Shown one piece after another: positions 28,073 to 36,883 of a DNA stretch of 64,000 nucleotides. Source of the DNA: Halorutilus salinus (GTDB taxonomy: Archaea > Halobacteriota > Halobacteria > Halobacteriales > Halorutilaceae); assembly GCF_026242195.1 (NCBI RefSeq), contig NZ_RKLV01000003.1:1-64000 (forward strand), in the 5' to 3' direction. Both the position numbers and the translations under genes were made by a program. The notes beneath the pieces are model-generated. The model worked only from the letters and a program-made list of their open reading frames with translations. It did not search any database and was not told the origin of the DNA. The first letter of the stretch is position 1, and the number at the start of each line of letters is the position of its first letter.

Positions 28073-28552
28073 TTACTGACGCGAACCCACGATATCGTCG
28101 CGCAGACGCCGCGCCTCGTCGCGTGTCTCATACTCGGCGAGCGTATCCGCCACCTCCTCTATCGCCTCCAACGAACGCACCGACGTGTCGAGAAAGTCGA
28201 GTACGTCGCCCTCGTAGGCGTAAAGACCGTACTCCGCCTCCAGCGCCTCAACGATACGTGAAGGCGACATACCTTCGCGCCGGAGTTCGATCAGGTGCCG
28301 AACGAACTTTCTCTCCGGACATCCGCAGTAGGGCGCGTTGTCGTGGTCACAGTCCATAAAATCCGTCACGAACTCAAGCAGAGCGTCGCGTGTACCGGCG
28401 TCGAGCTTCTCTATCTCGTCGGTACTGTACAGTATGTCGAGCGCCGCGCCCGAAAAGACGTTCCGTGGCATGTTCCGATCCATACGGCTCGAAAGACGGC
28501 GCGCGTTCTTGACGTAGACACGGTCGGTTATCGCCACGTTCGCCGTACTCAC
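28073..28552 (-). CDS. DUF5814-like haloarchaeal protein
   Basis: About 159 residues. The core VAITDRVYVKNARRLSSR, FMDCDHDNAPYCGCPERKFVRHL (quoted in part) and GDVLDFLDTSVRSLEAIE matches a haloarchaeal family I recall as DUF5814. The D-C-x4-A-P-Y-C-x-C-P-E-R-K segment suggests a small metal site. I chose the GTG at 28552 because TAAAAA at 28580-28585 would give a leaderless start there; the ATG at 28561 or the GTG at 28537 are also possible. Function unknown. Divergent from tRNA-His. Confidence 0.75.
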   Translation of the reverse strand: MSTANVAITDRVYVKNARRLSSRMDRNMPRNVFSGAALDILYSTDEIEKLDAGTRDALLEFVTDFMDCDHDNAPYCGCPERKFVRHLIELRREGMSPSRIVEALEAEYGLYAYEGDVLDFLDTSVRSLEAIEEVADTLAEYETRDEARRLRDDIVGSRQ

Positions 28553-28610
28553 TGCCCGCACAAACCGCTTTCGACACGTTTTTAGCCGCGACCGAAGTAC
28601 GAAGACACGT

Positions 28611-28683
28611 GGCCGGGGTAGGGTAGTGGTTATCCTTTGGCCTTGTGGAGGCCAAGACCCGGGTTCGATTCTCGGTCCCGGCC
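28611..28683 (+). tRNA. tRNA-His (anticodon GTG)
   Basis: The cloverleaf is complete: acceptor GCCGGGG pairs with TCCCGGC, the anticodon stem TGGCC/GGCCA closes loop TTGTGGA with anticodon GTG, and the T arm contains GTTCGATT. The histidine identity elements are encoded: an extra G at -1 (28611) opposite discriminator C73 (28683). CCA is not encoded and no intron is present. The neighbouring minus-strand gene ends at the very next base. Confidence 0.95.
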
Positions 28684-29127
28684 CTATGTACTGAACGCAG
28701 AGTTAAGATCGTCGGCGTCTATTTCAAACTCAGTTTCCCAGTTCTCGTAGTCTTCGGTAACCGGTTTCTGATCTCCCGGTTCGGAACCCCGTGCCTCGTT
28801 CATCTCTTCGACAGTCTCGAAGACAGCTTTGGGCGTGACCGGTGTAGACACGTACCCATCGAAGACCGGATCGGTATCATGTCCGAGTGAGACAGCCTTA
28901 CATCTGATGCCACGTTCCTTCACCGCCCTAACGACTTCTTTCCCCGGGATATCAGCCGTCTTCTCGCTCACCGCGACCAGATCCACCTCGTTGTCGACTA
29001 TATCGAGCGCCTGCTTTCCGCTCGTCGCCGACCAAACGTTGTAGATGGGGCGGAGCGTTGTTTCGAACTCCGAAACGACCCGTCTGTCACTCGCCACGAC
29101 GAGTACGTTTCCTTCTACGGGGGTCAA
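28684..29127 (-). CDS. Degenerate receiver-domain protein (pseudo-response regulator)
   Basis: 147 residues folded like a CheY-type receiver (VLVVASDRRVVSEFETTL, residues 8-25; then SATSGKQALDIVDNEVDLVAVS), with a 35-residue acidic tail. The phosphorylation chemistry is gone: the acidic pair is Ser13-Asp14, the phospho-Asp is Ser54, and the conserved Lys near residue 95 is lost (YVSTPVTPK). It is thus probably a phosphorylation-independent binding module. It has its own promoter with a degenerate copy of the motility palindrome (29178-29191), placing it with the chemotaxis genes. It abuts tRNA-His tail to tail. Confidence 0.8.
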   Translation of the reverse strand: MTPVEGNVLVVASDRRVVSEFETTLRPIYNVWSATSGKQALDIVDNEVDLVAVSEKTADIPGKEVVRAVKERGIRCKAVSLGHDTDPVFDGYVSTPVTPKAVFETVEEMNEARGSEPGDQKPVTEDYENWETEFEIDADDLNSAFST

Positions 29128-29177
29128 TGCCCCACCCCCTTCTCGCCCGCGGCTACCGTGTATGCTGAGGATCTCTG

Positions 29178-29191
29178 TATCACGTCTAACC
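29178..29191 (-). promoter_or_regulatory. Motility palindrome, copy A (pseudo-receiver gene)
   Basis: TATCA-CGTC-TAACC, a half-conserved copy of TATCA-N4-TGATA. A TATA-like CATACA (29159-29164, minus strand) lies 13 bases nearer the gene. Read on the minus strand, AGACGTGATAC is identical to the copy upstream of cheY. Confidence 0.55.
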
Positions 29192-29299
29192 GTAACTTAG
29201 GCTTTTCACTGTATAAGCAACACCCCGATATTATCAGAAGTGAAATTTTAGGGGCGTACCGCGTTACCGCGTAAGATCAACGAGCCGTCACGCCAGCTT

Positions 29300-30895
29300 C
29301 TATCCGTCGATGTCTACAGGTGGTACCTCATCCGGCTTACCGTTTCCTGATTCGCTTTTTGCCTCCGGGAGTTTAGACTCTTTTCCCCTCTCCTGATCAC
29401 CGGTCTCGAGACGTTCAACGGACTCCTCTATCTCGTCCGCCATCTGTGCTTGCTCCTCCGCTACCGCCGCCACACTGTCTATCTCCTCGGCGACCTCCTT
29501 CGACTGCTCGTAAGCGTCGTCGACCGTCGCGGCTATCTCCTCCGTGCTCGCCGCCTGTTCGTCGGTTGCCTCCGAGACTTCCTTTATTCCGCTGACAGTC
29601 TCATCGACCGACTCGACGATATCTCTGAGCATCTCCATCGTCTCTTCCACCTCCTTGACCCCCTTGGCGATACGCTGTTGTGTCTCTTCGAGGCTGTCGA
29701 CGGTGTTCTCGGTCGTCTCCTCGACACCTTTGAGCATCCCCTCTATCTCGTCCGTCTGTTCCTGTGACTCGTCGGCGAGTGACTTCACCTCATCCGCTAC
29801 GACCTTGAAACCGCTTGCATCGTCCCCTGCCCGTGCCGCCTCTATGTTGGCGTTGAGCGCGAGGATATGCGTCTGGTCGGATATGTCGTTTATAACCTGT
29901 ATCACCTTATCTATCTCGTCGACGGTGTTCTTCAGCTCCTCCACGTCCTTCCGAACCTCCTCGCTCGCAGCCTCAACCTCATCCATCACGTCGATGACCT
30001 TTTCGCCGCGCTTCATCCCTTTGGAGGCTAACTCCCTAGCTTCTTCGCTGTTTTTAGAAACGTCGTTTGCCGTCGCGGCTATCTCTTCTACCCTAGCGCT
30101 CATCTCCGACACCTCCTCGGAGATCGTCTCGTTCTGGCTGACCTGGTCGTCGGCTATGCCGCTTATCTCCCCTGCGCTTTCCGCCGCCTTCTCGGTTGCC
30201 GAACTCAGGTCGGTGGCGGCTCCTCTAACCTGTGTCGCGACGCGTTGCTGGCGTTCGAGACTGTCCTCTATCTCCTGAACGTAAGCCGAATTCATGTAGG
30301 TCTCAACCGTCACCTGGGTGTCGAGGTTTATTATCTTGAGTATCGAATGTAGCTCTCTGAGACCCTTCTCGATCTCTTTGCATACCTCTTCTTTGGTGGC
30401 ATCGTTGACCTCGCCGTTCAGCTCATCGGACACGGTTTTGTTTATCCTTTCGGTGATGAGAGGTACCAGAAGGTTGTAATAGACGCCGTACTGACCGATG
30501 TACTGCTTCATCGGCATTTCGAGTATATCATGGAGCTTGCCGATACGTGCCCTGTCGGTAAAGTAATCCTTTCCGTACTCACCGTCAGCGAGCGTTACGA
30601 GGTACGCCTTCTGTGTCTTCTTCAGCTGATCCAAGCCCTTGGGGGAGCGTGACATAACCTCAACCGTCTGACTATGCTCCTGTATGTTCTCGTAGAACAT
30701 ATCGGCGATCTCGTCGGCGTTCTCCTCAAAGACGTCCCGGTACCTCGTCAGCCTTTCTACATCATCTTCACCGAAGTCCACGAACTCCTTACGCCACTCT
30801 ATCTCGTCCTCGTTGAGCCCTATCTCTGAAACCAACTCCTCCTCGTCCACCATACGGTTCAGTTTTCCCTTTCCGAGGTATTCCCTGTAGTCCAT
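29300..30895 (-). CDS. hemAT: Globin-coupled soluble transducer HemAT
   Basis: An oxygen-sensing methyl-accepting chemotaxis protein for aerotaxis. From the ATG at 30895 the 531-residue product has a protoglobin domain (about 20-190) with proximal heme ligand His122 in RIGKLHDILEMP, and a cytoplasmic signalling domain whose tip DQTHILALNANIEAARAG (340-357) contacts CheA and CheW. There is no membrane helix or HAMP domain, so it is soluble. An upstream in-frame ATG at 30928 would add 11 odd residues that overlap the TATA box. It is divergent from cheW across a shared palindrome (30952-30965). Confidence 0.92.
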   Translation of the reverse strand: MDYREYLGKGKLNRMVDEEELVSEIGLNEDEIEWRKEFVDFGEDDVERLTRYRDVFEENADEIADMFYENIQEHSQTVEVMSRSPKGLDQLKKTQKAYLVTLADGEYGKDYFTDRARIGKLHDILEMPMKQYIGQYGVYYNLLVPLITERINKTVSDELNGEVNDATKEEVCKEIEKGLRELHSILKIINLDTQVTVETYMNSAYVQEIEDSLERQQRVATQVRGAATDLSSATEKAAESAGEISGIADDQVSQNETISEEVSEMSARVEEIAATANDVSKNSEEARELASKGMKRGEKVIDVMDEVEAASEEVRKDVEELKNTVDEIDKVIQVINDISDQTHILALNANIEAARAGDDASGFKVVADEVKSLADESQEQTDEIEGMLKGVEETTENTVDSLEETQQRIAKGVKEVEETMEMLRDIVESVDETVSGIKEVSEATDEQAASTEEIAATVDDAYEQSKEVAEEIDSVAAVAEEQAQMADEIEESVERLETGDQERGKESKLPEAKSESGNGKPDEVPPVDIDG

Positions 30896-30951
30896 AATAT
30901 GATACCTAACCCAGATGATCCACCGCATGTATATAATATGATGGTCGAGAT

Positions 30952-30965
30952 TATTACGTCTGATA
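30952..30965. promoter_or_regulatory. Motility palindrome, copy B (hemAT/cheW)
   Basis: TATTA-CGTC-TGATA, one base from a perfect inverted repeat. It sits 14 bases from the hemAT TATA box (TATATAAT, 30930-30937) and 15 bases from the cheW TATA box (TTATAC, 30981-30986), so one site could serve both divergent promoters. Confidence 0.7.
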
Positions 30966-31008
30966 CTCGCGGCTTAAGGGTTATACGTGGTCTTCCTAAC
31001 CTTCTAAT

Positions 31009-31458
31009 ATGGAAGCAAAAACGCAGGTCGTTGAGTTTGAACTCGCGGGTAAGGTCTTTGCCACTCAGATACACAACGTGCGCGAGATAGTCGAAAAGCC
31101 CGATGTCACCGAGTTACCTAACACGCCTGACTGCGTCGAAGGCGTCATTAACCTGCGCGGCGAGACAGCTACACTCCTCAACCCGAAGCCTATACTCAAC
31201 GTGGGCAACAGCGTCAAAGGCAACCGCCTCCTCGTCACCGAAAGCGATGGCGATACTACGGGTATCCTCGTCGACTCCGTCAACGAGGTCTACCAGATAT
31301 CCGATGAAGATCTGCAGGATATAGACGACTTTGACGAAGAAGAAACATCACAGGGGGTCTTCAGAACCGAGAACAGCAACAAGGACGACTTCGTGGTTCT
31401 GATAGACATAGGTAGGATGGAAGCGGACGTTTCCAAGGAGGTTCAGCAACGGACGTAG
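31009..31458 (+). CDS. cheW: Chemotaxis adaptor CheW
   Basis: CheW couples transducers to the CheA kinase. The 149-residue product has the family core: VVEFELAGKVFATQIHNVREIVE, VEGVINLRGETATLLNPKPIL (quoted in part), ILVDSVNEVYQIS and FVVLIDIGRM. The ATG is 28 bases from the TATA box, so the message is leaderless. Its 3' end overlaps that of the convergent cheR gene by 16 bases. Confidence 0.95.
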   Translation: MEAKTQVVEFELAGKVFATQIHNVREIVEKPDVTELPNTPDCVEGVINLRGETATLLNPKPILNVGNSVKGNRLLVTESDGDTTGILVDSVNEVYQISDEDLQDIDDFDEEETSQGVFRTENSNKDDFVVLIDIGRMEADVSKEVQQRT

Positions 31459-32249
31459 ATACTGTTCCCCCTGTCGATGAGTTCAAGCTCGTCCCGGAGA
31501 GTTCTAGGCACCGACTCGGACTTACCGATGATCAGGTATCCGCCTTCCTTCAGTGAACTCTTGAGCGTCTCGTAAACGCTCTCGCTGTACTTCGGATCTA
31601 TGTAGATGAACAGGTTTCTGCACATCACTATGTCCTTACGCGGCATCGGTCCGTCGGCTATGAGATCGTGTTCACGGAACGTGATGTTTTTTATCAGATC
31701 GTTCACCTCGTACCTGCCGTTCTCTTCTGAGATATACCCCAGCATCTCGGGGTCAAACCCCGATATCTGATCGTTGATGTCGCTCGTCTGTAATGAGTTG
31801 TAGACACCCTTGTACGCCGTCTCAAGGCTCTTTTCATCTATATCGGACGCCAGTATCTCGTGTTCGATACCGTCTCTCTCAAGCAACATGCTCAAAGAGT
31901 AGGGTTCGCGTCCGTCGCTACACGCGGCTGACCACGCCTCAACCGGCTTCCCGATGTCCTCGACTATCTCCGAAACCGCTGACCAGACCGAAGGGTCTCG
32001 AAAAAAGCCCGTCACGTTCACCGAGAGGCTCTCGATCAGCGCCTCGCGTTCCTCGACGCTCTGTTCAAGCAAGTTTAGATACTCACTGTACTCCGATGCC
32101 TCCGTCCTGTGCATCCTCGCGGATACCCTCCTCTCTAGATGCCTTCTGTCGTAGTACTCGATCTCAAACCCCGACGCGCGATCCACGACACCGAGTACCT
32201 CGTCAAGGTAGCTGTCCCCGTCTTCCTTCTCAACCTTCTCGGACATCAT
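31443..32249 (-). CDS. cheR: Chemotaxis methyltransferase CheR
   Basis: CheR methylates transducer glutamates using SAM. The 268-residue product has the N-terminal helical domain (YDRRHLERRVSARM) and the SAM-binding domain with VEAWSAACSDGREPYSLSMLL (quoted in part), ILASDIDEKSLETA and the CRNLFIYID motif. It is the last gene of cheY-B-A-C-R; its start overlaps the cheC stop by one base, with a second ATG at 32246. It converges on cheW. Confidence 0.95.
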   Translation of the reverse strand: MMSEKVEKEDGDSYLDEVLGVVDRASGFEIEYYDRRHLERRVSARMHRTEASEYSEYLNLLEQSVEEREALIESLSVNVTGFFRDPSVWSAVSEIVEDIGKPVEAWSAACSDGREPYSLSMLLERDGIEHEILASDIDEKSLETAYKGVYNSLQTSDINDQISGFDPEMLGYISEENGRYEVNDLIKNITFREHDLIADGPMPRKDIVMCRNLFIYIDPKYSESVYETLKSSLKEGGYLIIGKSESVPRTLRDELELIDRGNSIYVRC

Positions 32250-32890
32250 TAATCGAAGGGCTTCTTTTCGTCCTCGGCTTCCTCCTCTATGTCTAGTTCG
32301 GGTATCGTGTTCACCAGCTCCGCAAACTCGTCGATGTTAGGGAGCAAAAAAGCCCTACATCTAACGTCGTGATCAACCGCGTTTATTACGGTGTTTAGCA
32401 CAACAAAGGTCGCAGGACCTGACTCCGTCTGTTTCTTCAGATGGTCGGCGACCGCCTCCGCGTCTCCGTCGAACACCGTCGGGGTGGTTATCTCTATCTT
32501 TTTTCCAAGCATGTCGGCTATACCGTCGACGAAGCCGCTTGTCATCACGTTTCCTATCTCCTGTACGACCATTCCGTGATCCTCCCCGTACTCGTCGGGA
32601 AGACTTCCCATCATAAACTGTGAGACTTCCGCCGCTTCCTCGGGCGAGAACGTCACCGCGAAGACGCCGTTAGGAGGATCCTGTAGACCACAGTAGACAC
32701 AGACAACCTCGCCCTCACCGTCGTCGGATATCTCCTCCGACACGCCTTCCTTGAGGAACCTTAGCTTCTTTACCTCAACCTCCATCGGCTCCGAGGTCAT
32801 CGCCGAAAGGTTCTCGGCGACGGTTTCTGAGCTGTTCTCCATCACTTCGTTGAACCGCGCAAGATTTGTTACGTTTATCTCTGGTTTCAT
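32249..32890 (-). CDS. cheC: CheY phosphatase-family protein CheC
   Basis: CheC removes phosphate from CheY-P and can interact with CheD. In this 213-residue product the second active-site motif is intact (VQEIGNVMTSGF, Glu-x-x-Asn), while the first (RFNEVMENSSETVAENL) does not have the Asn at the expected position. One functional site is enough in several known CheC proteins. There is no cheD in this cluster. Its ATG overlaps the cheA stop as ATGA. The C-terminal 20 residues are very acidic. Confidence 0.88.
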   Translation of the reverse strand: MKPEINVTNLARFNEVMENSSETVAENLSAMTSEPMEVEVKKLRFLKEGVSEEISDDGEGEVVCVYCGLQDPPNGVFAVTFSPEEAAEVSQFMMGSLPDEYGEDHGMVVQEIGNVMTSGFVDGIADMLGKKIEITTPTVFDGDAEAVADHLKKQTESGPATFVVLNTVINAVDHDVRCRAFLLPNIDEFAELVNTIPELDIEEEAEDEKKPFD

Positions 32891-35421
32891 AGTTCATTTA
32901 CCTCCACCACCGGGACTATCTCCCCTCTCCCAAGTATAGCTGTTCCGCTGAACTCCTCCACGTGCGCAAGGAAGCCTTCGAAGGGCTGTACAACTATCTC
33001 CTGTTGTCCGTAGACCTCGTCACATCTTATGCTTGCTTCCCTCACCGAGTCCCTGATATGGAGGATCATGTCCTTGTCTTCTGTTCCGTTGCCACCGTCC
33101 GCCGAGAACTTCTTGGGCAGGCTGAGGATAGGTCGTGGCTCGTCGTCGACCACACAGACGGTTCTCCCGCGCACAGTTTTGAGTTTAGCGCCCTTCGCTG
33201 ACTCTATCGCGTCAACGGTATTCGTCGGAACCGCATACCTCTTGTCCCCCACGCCGACGAGGAGGGCTTGAACCACAGCCACATCTACAGGAAGCGTGAG
33301 CGTAGTGACGGTTCCCTCTCCCGGTGACGACGAGACGGAGACGTTCCCGTCGTTCGAGAGAACTTCTTCCTTCAGAGCGCTCATTCCTACACCCCTACCG
33401 CTCGTGCCCGTGACATCCTCCTTCGTGGAGAGTCCGCTCTCAAACACAAGGTCATACGCCTCCTCGTCGGACATACCCTCAGCCTCGTCTTCGGTTAATA
33501 CCCCCTCTTCGACCCCCTTCCTTCTCAGCTCATCCGGGTTCATACCCGCGCCGTCGTCGCGTATCCGTATCTCGACCCTGTCACTAAACCTTTCTGCCTC
33601 GATTACCACCGTTCCCCTACGGGGCTTCCCGGCATCGACCCTCTCTTCCGGCATCTCGATACCGTGATCCACCGAGTTCTTGAGGAGGTGAACGATGGGA
33701 TCCTTGAGGTCTTCGAGTATGCTTCTGTCCAGCTCTATCTCCTCACCCTTGACCTCGAAGTCGACCTCCTTACCCGTCTCACGTGCAACGTCCCTAACGA
33801 CACGCGGATACCTCCCCGTTATTTTCTTAAGCGGGACGAGGCGAGCCTGCATCACATCGTCGCGTAACCTCTCGGACAGCTTATCGAGCTTGTCCGCCGC
33901 CTTACGCACCCCCTCTAGATCGCCCTCCTCTGCGGCGTGTTGTATCTGTATCTTGTTGATAACAAGCTCGCTGACGTTGTTCATCATCCCGTCTAACCGG
34001 TCGACCCCGACACGGACGTTCTGTATCGCTACATCCTCCTCGGAACCTCCTTCTTCTCCACTATCCTCGGTGTCTTGACTGTCTTCGTCCTCCTCCATGA
34101 CCGGGTTATCCTCTGTCTCCTCTACGCCACGGTCACCCTCTTCGGATCCACCATCCTCGTCCTCGGTGCTTACTTCGCTCTCATCACCGGTTTTCTCTTC
34201 CTTCTCTTCTGTCTCGTCCTTTTCGACGACCGATACCGACTCCGTCTTTCTGATCTCGGACGCATCCGGTGTAAAACCGGAAGGTACCTTGACCTCGACA
34301 TCAAAGCCGCTGTCGTAGTCACCTTCCTCAACGCGGTCGCGTCCGGGTTCGGTTCCGACGACTGTTACCTCGTCGAAGTCGTCGATATCGTCGAGAGCAG
34401 CGGTTGCGGCAACCCCGGGGAACTCATCCTTTCTCATCCCGACGCGGAGGAGTCTCGTCACCTCCTTTGAGCCGTCTTTCTGTGAGGCACCGGCGGTCAC
34501 GTTCAGTATACCTACCTCGTCCTCAACCACGGTCGCTGAAACGATCCCTTCCGTGGCGATGTCTGCCTCGTAGTCGGGGGGAGCGAAGCCGACGGCATTC
34601 AGGCTACCGTTTCCTTCTTCTTTCTCCACTATCTCTACCCCTTCGTCCCTGAGGGAGTCGAGAATACTGCTTTTCTCCGTGTCTTTACTGCGAAAGATAA
34701 CCAGCTTCCTTTCCCTGCTATCCCCCTCGTCTTCCTGAACGTCCAACTCAGCCAACGCCTCTTCCCTGCTGTCAAAGACAGTTGTCGACTCAGCCTTGGG
34801 TAGAGGTAGGGAACTGACCCCTTGTTCCGACGGAAACTCGACCGCCACCGCGGATACCTCTCCCTCATCGGTGCCTAGACTGTTGCGGTCAGGAACCGTC
34901 CGAAACAGTTCGGCATCGTCTATATCCTCTATCTCACCGAGGGTTTCACGCCTCTGACCCGTCTCTTCGGAGAACTCCGCTACTACCACCTTTCTTTTCC
35001 CACCCTTTTCCACGTCCCCTCCCTCCGCCATCTCCGTTGCTTCCTCTGACCCGTCCCCATCAGCCCGCCGTCTGAGACCCCGCACAACCTCGTCGTATGA
35101 CCCCGCTTCACCCTCAGCGCGTACGTCATCGAGACATTCCTCAAGAGCGTCTACCCCTTCGAACAGGTCGTCAACGACATCGGCGGTGGGTTCGACTTCG
35201 CCTGAACGTATCGCGTCCAGAACATCCTCCATCGCGTGGGCAACTTCGCTTGCGTTTCCGAACCCCATAGCCGCGAAGCTACCTTTTACGGTATGTGCCG
35301 TCCTGAATACCTCCTCTACAACCTCGTCATCCCCCTCACGTTCGAGATCCAGGAGCGAGTTGCTGAGGCTGACTATATCTTCCTCCGTCTCCGCCACGAA
35401 GGCTTCCATCCTGTCACTCAT
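32887..35421 (-). CDS. cheA: Chemotaxis histidine kinase CheA
   Basis: CheA autophosphorylates and passes phosphate to CheY and CheB. The 844-residue product is in the usual domain order: Hpt with phospho-His43 (TAHTVKGSF), two linker domains with P2-like segments (about 140-420), a long Asp/Glu/Ser-rich linker (about 425-475), dimerisation helices (VGVDRLDGMMNNVSELV), the ATPase with LLKNSVDHGIE (N box), RDDGAGMNPDEL (G1) and TSGRGVGMSALKEEV (G2), and a C-terminal CheW-like domain. It overlaps both cheB and cheC by ATGA, so all are translationally coupled. Confidence 0.95.
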   Translation of the reverse strand: MSDRMEAFVAETEEDIVSLSNSLLDLEREGDDEVVEEVFRTAHTVKGSFAAMGFGNASEVAHAMEDVLDAIRSGEVEPTADVVDDLFEGVDALEECLDDVRAEGEAGSYDEVVRGLRRRADGDGSEEATEMAEGGDVEKGGKRKVVVAEFSEETGQRRETLGEIEDIDDAELFRTVPDRNSLGTDEGEVSAVAVEFPSEQGVSSLPLPKAESTTVFDSREEALAELDVQEDEGDSRERKLVIFRSKDTEKSSILDSLRDEGVEIVEKEEGNGSLNAVGFAPPDYEADIATEGIVSATVVEDEVGILNVTAGASQKDGSKEVTRLLRVGMRKDEFPGVAATAALDDIDDFDEVTVVGTEPGRDRVEEGDYDSGFDVEVKVPSGFTPDASEIRKTESVSVVEKDETEEKEEKTGDESEVSTEDEDGGSEEGDRGVEETEDNPVMEEDEDSQDTEDSGEEGGSEEDVAIQNVRVGVDRLDGMMNNVSELVINKIQIQHAAEEGDLEGVRKAADKLDKLSERLRDDVMQARLVPLKKITGRYPRVVRDVARETGKEVDFEVKGEEIELDRSILEDLKDPIVHLLKNSVDHGIEMPEERVDAGKPRRGTVVIEAERFSDRVEIRIRDDGAGMNPDELRRKGVEEGVLTEDEAEGMSDEEAYDLVFESGLSTKEDVTGTSGRGVGMSALKEEVLSNDGNVSVSSSPGEGTVTTLTLPVDVAVVQALLVGVGDKRYAVPTNTVDAIESAKGAKLKTVRGRTVCVVDDEPRPILSLPKKFSADGGNGTEDKDMILHIRDSVREASIRCDEVYGQQEIVVQPFEGFLAHVEEFSGTAILGRGEIVPVVEVNEL

Positions 35422-36440
35422 GCTTCTCCCCCTATCTGTCTGAGGATCTCATTAGGAATCTTCTCCGGCGGCAGTATCTCGTCTGCATTACCGTCCTCAA
35501 CCACCGACCCGGGTATCCCGTATACAGCACACGTCTCCTCGTTCTGGGCTATGACCGTTCCTCCTTTTCTCTTCAGCCTGTCGGCACCGCGAGCGCCGTC
35601 TGAACCCATACCTGTCAGGACGACTGCGTAGGCGTCTTCCTCTACGTACCGTGCCGCACTTCTTAACGTAACGTCTATTGCGGGCATAACGTTGTTAACC
35701 TCGGTCTTGTTGTCGACCGCCATCGGTGTCGAACCCTTGTAGTGATTCTTAAATAGGAGATGTCCGTCCCCCGGTGCCACGGCACACTCGCCGGGTTCAA
35801 GCACGTCTCCGTCAGAAGCCTCGTAAACGTTGAGATCCGTCCTTTCATCGAGCCTCTCCGCCAGCCTTCTGGTGAAGACCTCCGGCATATGTTGTACGAC
35901 AGCTACACGGATACCCGTGGTAGATGGCAGTCCTTTGAGTACCGACTCGACAACGCCGGGACCCCCTGTGCTTGCGCCTACGACAACCACCGCCTCGGAT
36001 GCGTCGACCCCCTCGTCCTCGACTGACGGCTGTATATCCTTGACGGTCTGTGGGCTCGCTCTTGCACCTTCCCGAACCTTCCGTGTAATCTCGTCCTCGA
36101 CGGCGGTTATTCCCGGACCGTCGCCTCTCGGCTTCGAAACGAAGTCGACAGCGCCTTTTTCAAGGGCTTCGAGGGTGCGTTCGCTTCCTTCCACCGTGTG
36201 AGAACTGAACATCACAACAGGGGTAGGCTCCTCATCCATTATATCGTCGACAGCCTCTATACCGTTCCTTTCGGGCATCTCCACATCCATAGTCACCACG
36301 TCCGGTCTGTGCTCGATAACCTTCTCGACGGCTTCCTCACCGTTTCTCGCTTGGGCGATCACCTCTATGCCGTCTTTGCTCAGTATGTCCGATACGACGC
36401 TACGTATGAAACCCGAGTCATCGGCTACTACAGCCTCCAT
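35418..36440 (-). CDS. cheB: Chemotaxis methylesterase CheB
   Basis: CheB demethylates transducers when phosphorylated. The 340-residue product has a receiver domain with Asp7/Asp8 and phospho-Asp52 (VVTMDVEMP) and a methylesterase domain with the catalytic triad motifs GASTGGPGVVES (Ser), VVQHMP (His) and LTGMGSDGARG (Asp). It starts three bases after the cheY stop and overlaps cheA by ATGA. Confidence 0.95.
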   Translation of the reverse strand: MEAVVADDSGFIRSVVSDILSKDGIEVIAQARNGEEAVEKVIEHRPDVVTMDVEMPERNGIEAVDDIMDEEPTPVVMFSSHTVEGSERTLEALEKGAVDFVSKPRGDGPGITAVEDEITRKVREGARASPQTVKDIQPSVEDEGVDASEAVVVVGASTGGPGVVESVLKGLPSTTGIRVAVVQHMPEVFTRRLAERLDERTDLNVYEASDGDVLEPGECAVAPGDGHLLFKNHYKGSTPMAVDNKTEVNNVMPAIDVTLRSAARYVEEDAYAVVLTGMGSDGARGADRLKRKGGTVIAQNEETCAVYGIPGSVVEDGNADEILPPEKIPNEILRQIGGEA

Positions 36441-36443
36441 GGT

Positions 36444-36809
36444 TCATCCCACTACGTCCTTTATTTCGCTTACGACGCTCGGCTTCTCGAAAGGCTTCGT
36501 AATGTAGCCGTCCGCGCCTGCTTTTACAGCTTCCTTCATCTTTTCCTCCTGACCAACCGACGTACACATGATAACATTCGGACTTTCCGCTGTGTTCTTC
36601 ACCTCTTGGGTTGCCTCGATTCCGTCCTTTATAGGCATCACTATATCCATCATTACTATATCCGCGTCGTGCTCCTCGTACTTCTCGACGGCTTCCACGC
36701 CGTTTTCGGCTTCGTCCACGACCTTGAACCCGTCCGTCTCCTCTAGTATTTCCTTCAGGAGCGTCCGCATGAACTCGGAATCATCTACCACAATTATTCT
36801 GTAACTCAT
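36444..36809 (-). CDS. cheY: Chemotaxis response regulator CheY
   Basis: A single 121-residue receiver with Asp9/Asp10, phospho-Asp55 (IVMMDIVMP), Thr83 and Lys105 (YITKPFEKP), all conserved. CheY-P carries the signal to the archaellum through CheF in archaea. It is first in the operon with cheB, cheA, cheC and cheR. The TATA-like TTTAAA (36835-36840) is 26-31 bases from the ATG, so the message is leaderless, and the perfect palindrome at 36854-36867 sits 13 bases further upstream. Confidence 0.96.
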   Translation of the reverse strand: MSYRIIVVDDSEFMRTLLKEILEETDGFKVVDEAENGVEAVEKYEEHDADIVMMDIVMPIKDGIEATQEVKNTAESPNVIMCTSVGQEEKMKEAVKAGADGYITKPFEKPSVVSEIKDVVG

Positions 36810-36853
36810 TAAGAAACGTTCCGTCCTAAACGGTTTAAACTCACTCCCGATCG

Positions 36854-36867
36854 TATCACGTCTGATA
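36854..36867 (-). promoter_or_regulatory. Motility palindrome, copy C (cheY operon)
   Basis: TATCA-CGTC-TGATA is a perfect 5-4-5 inverted repeat 13 bases upstream of the cheY TATA box. A further half-site TATCAG follows at 36877-36882, as in the archaellum copy at 45281. Confidence 0.75.
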
Positions 36868-36883
36868 ACGAGGGTGTATCAGT

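Noticed and set aside
29544-30278. Plus-strand open frame of 244 codons opposite hemAT
   Set aside because: Complement of the coiled-coil transducer; only low-complexity Ser/Thr/Leu content and no promoter.
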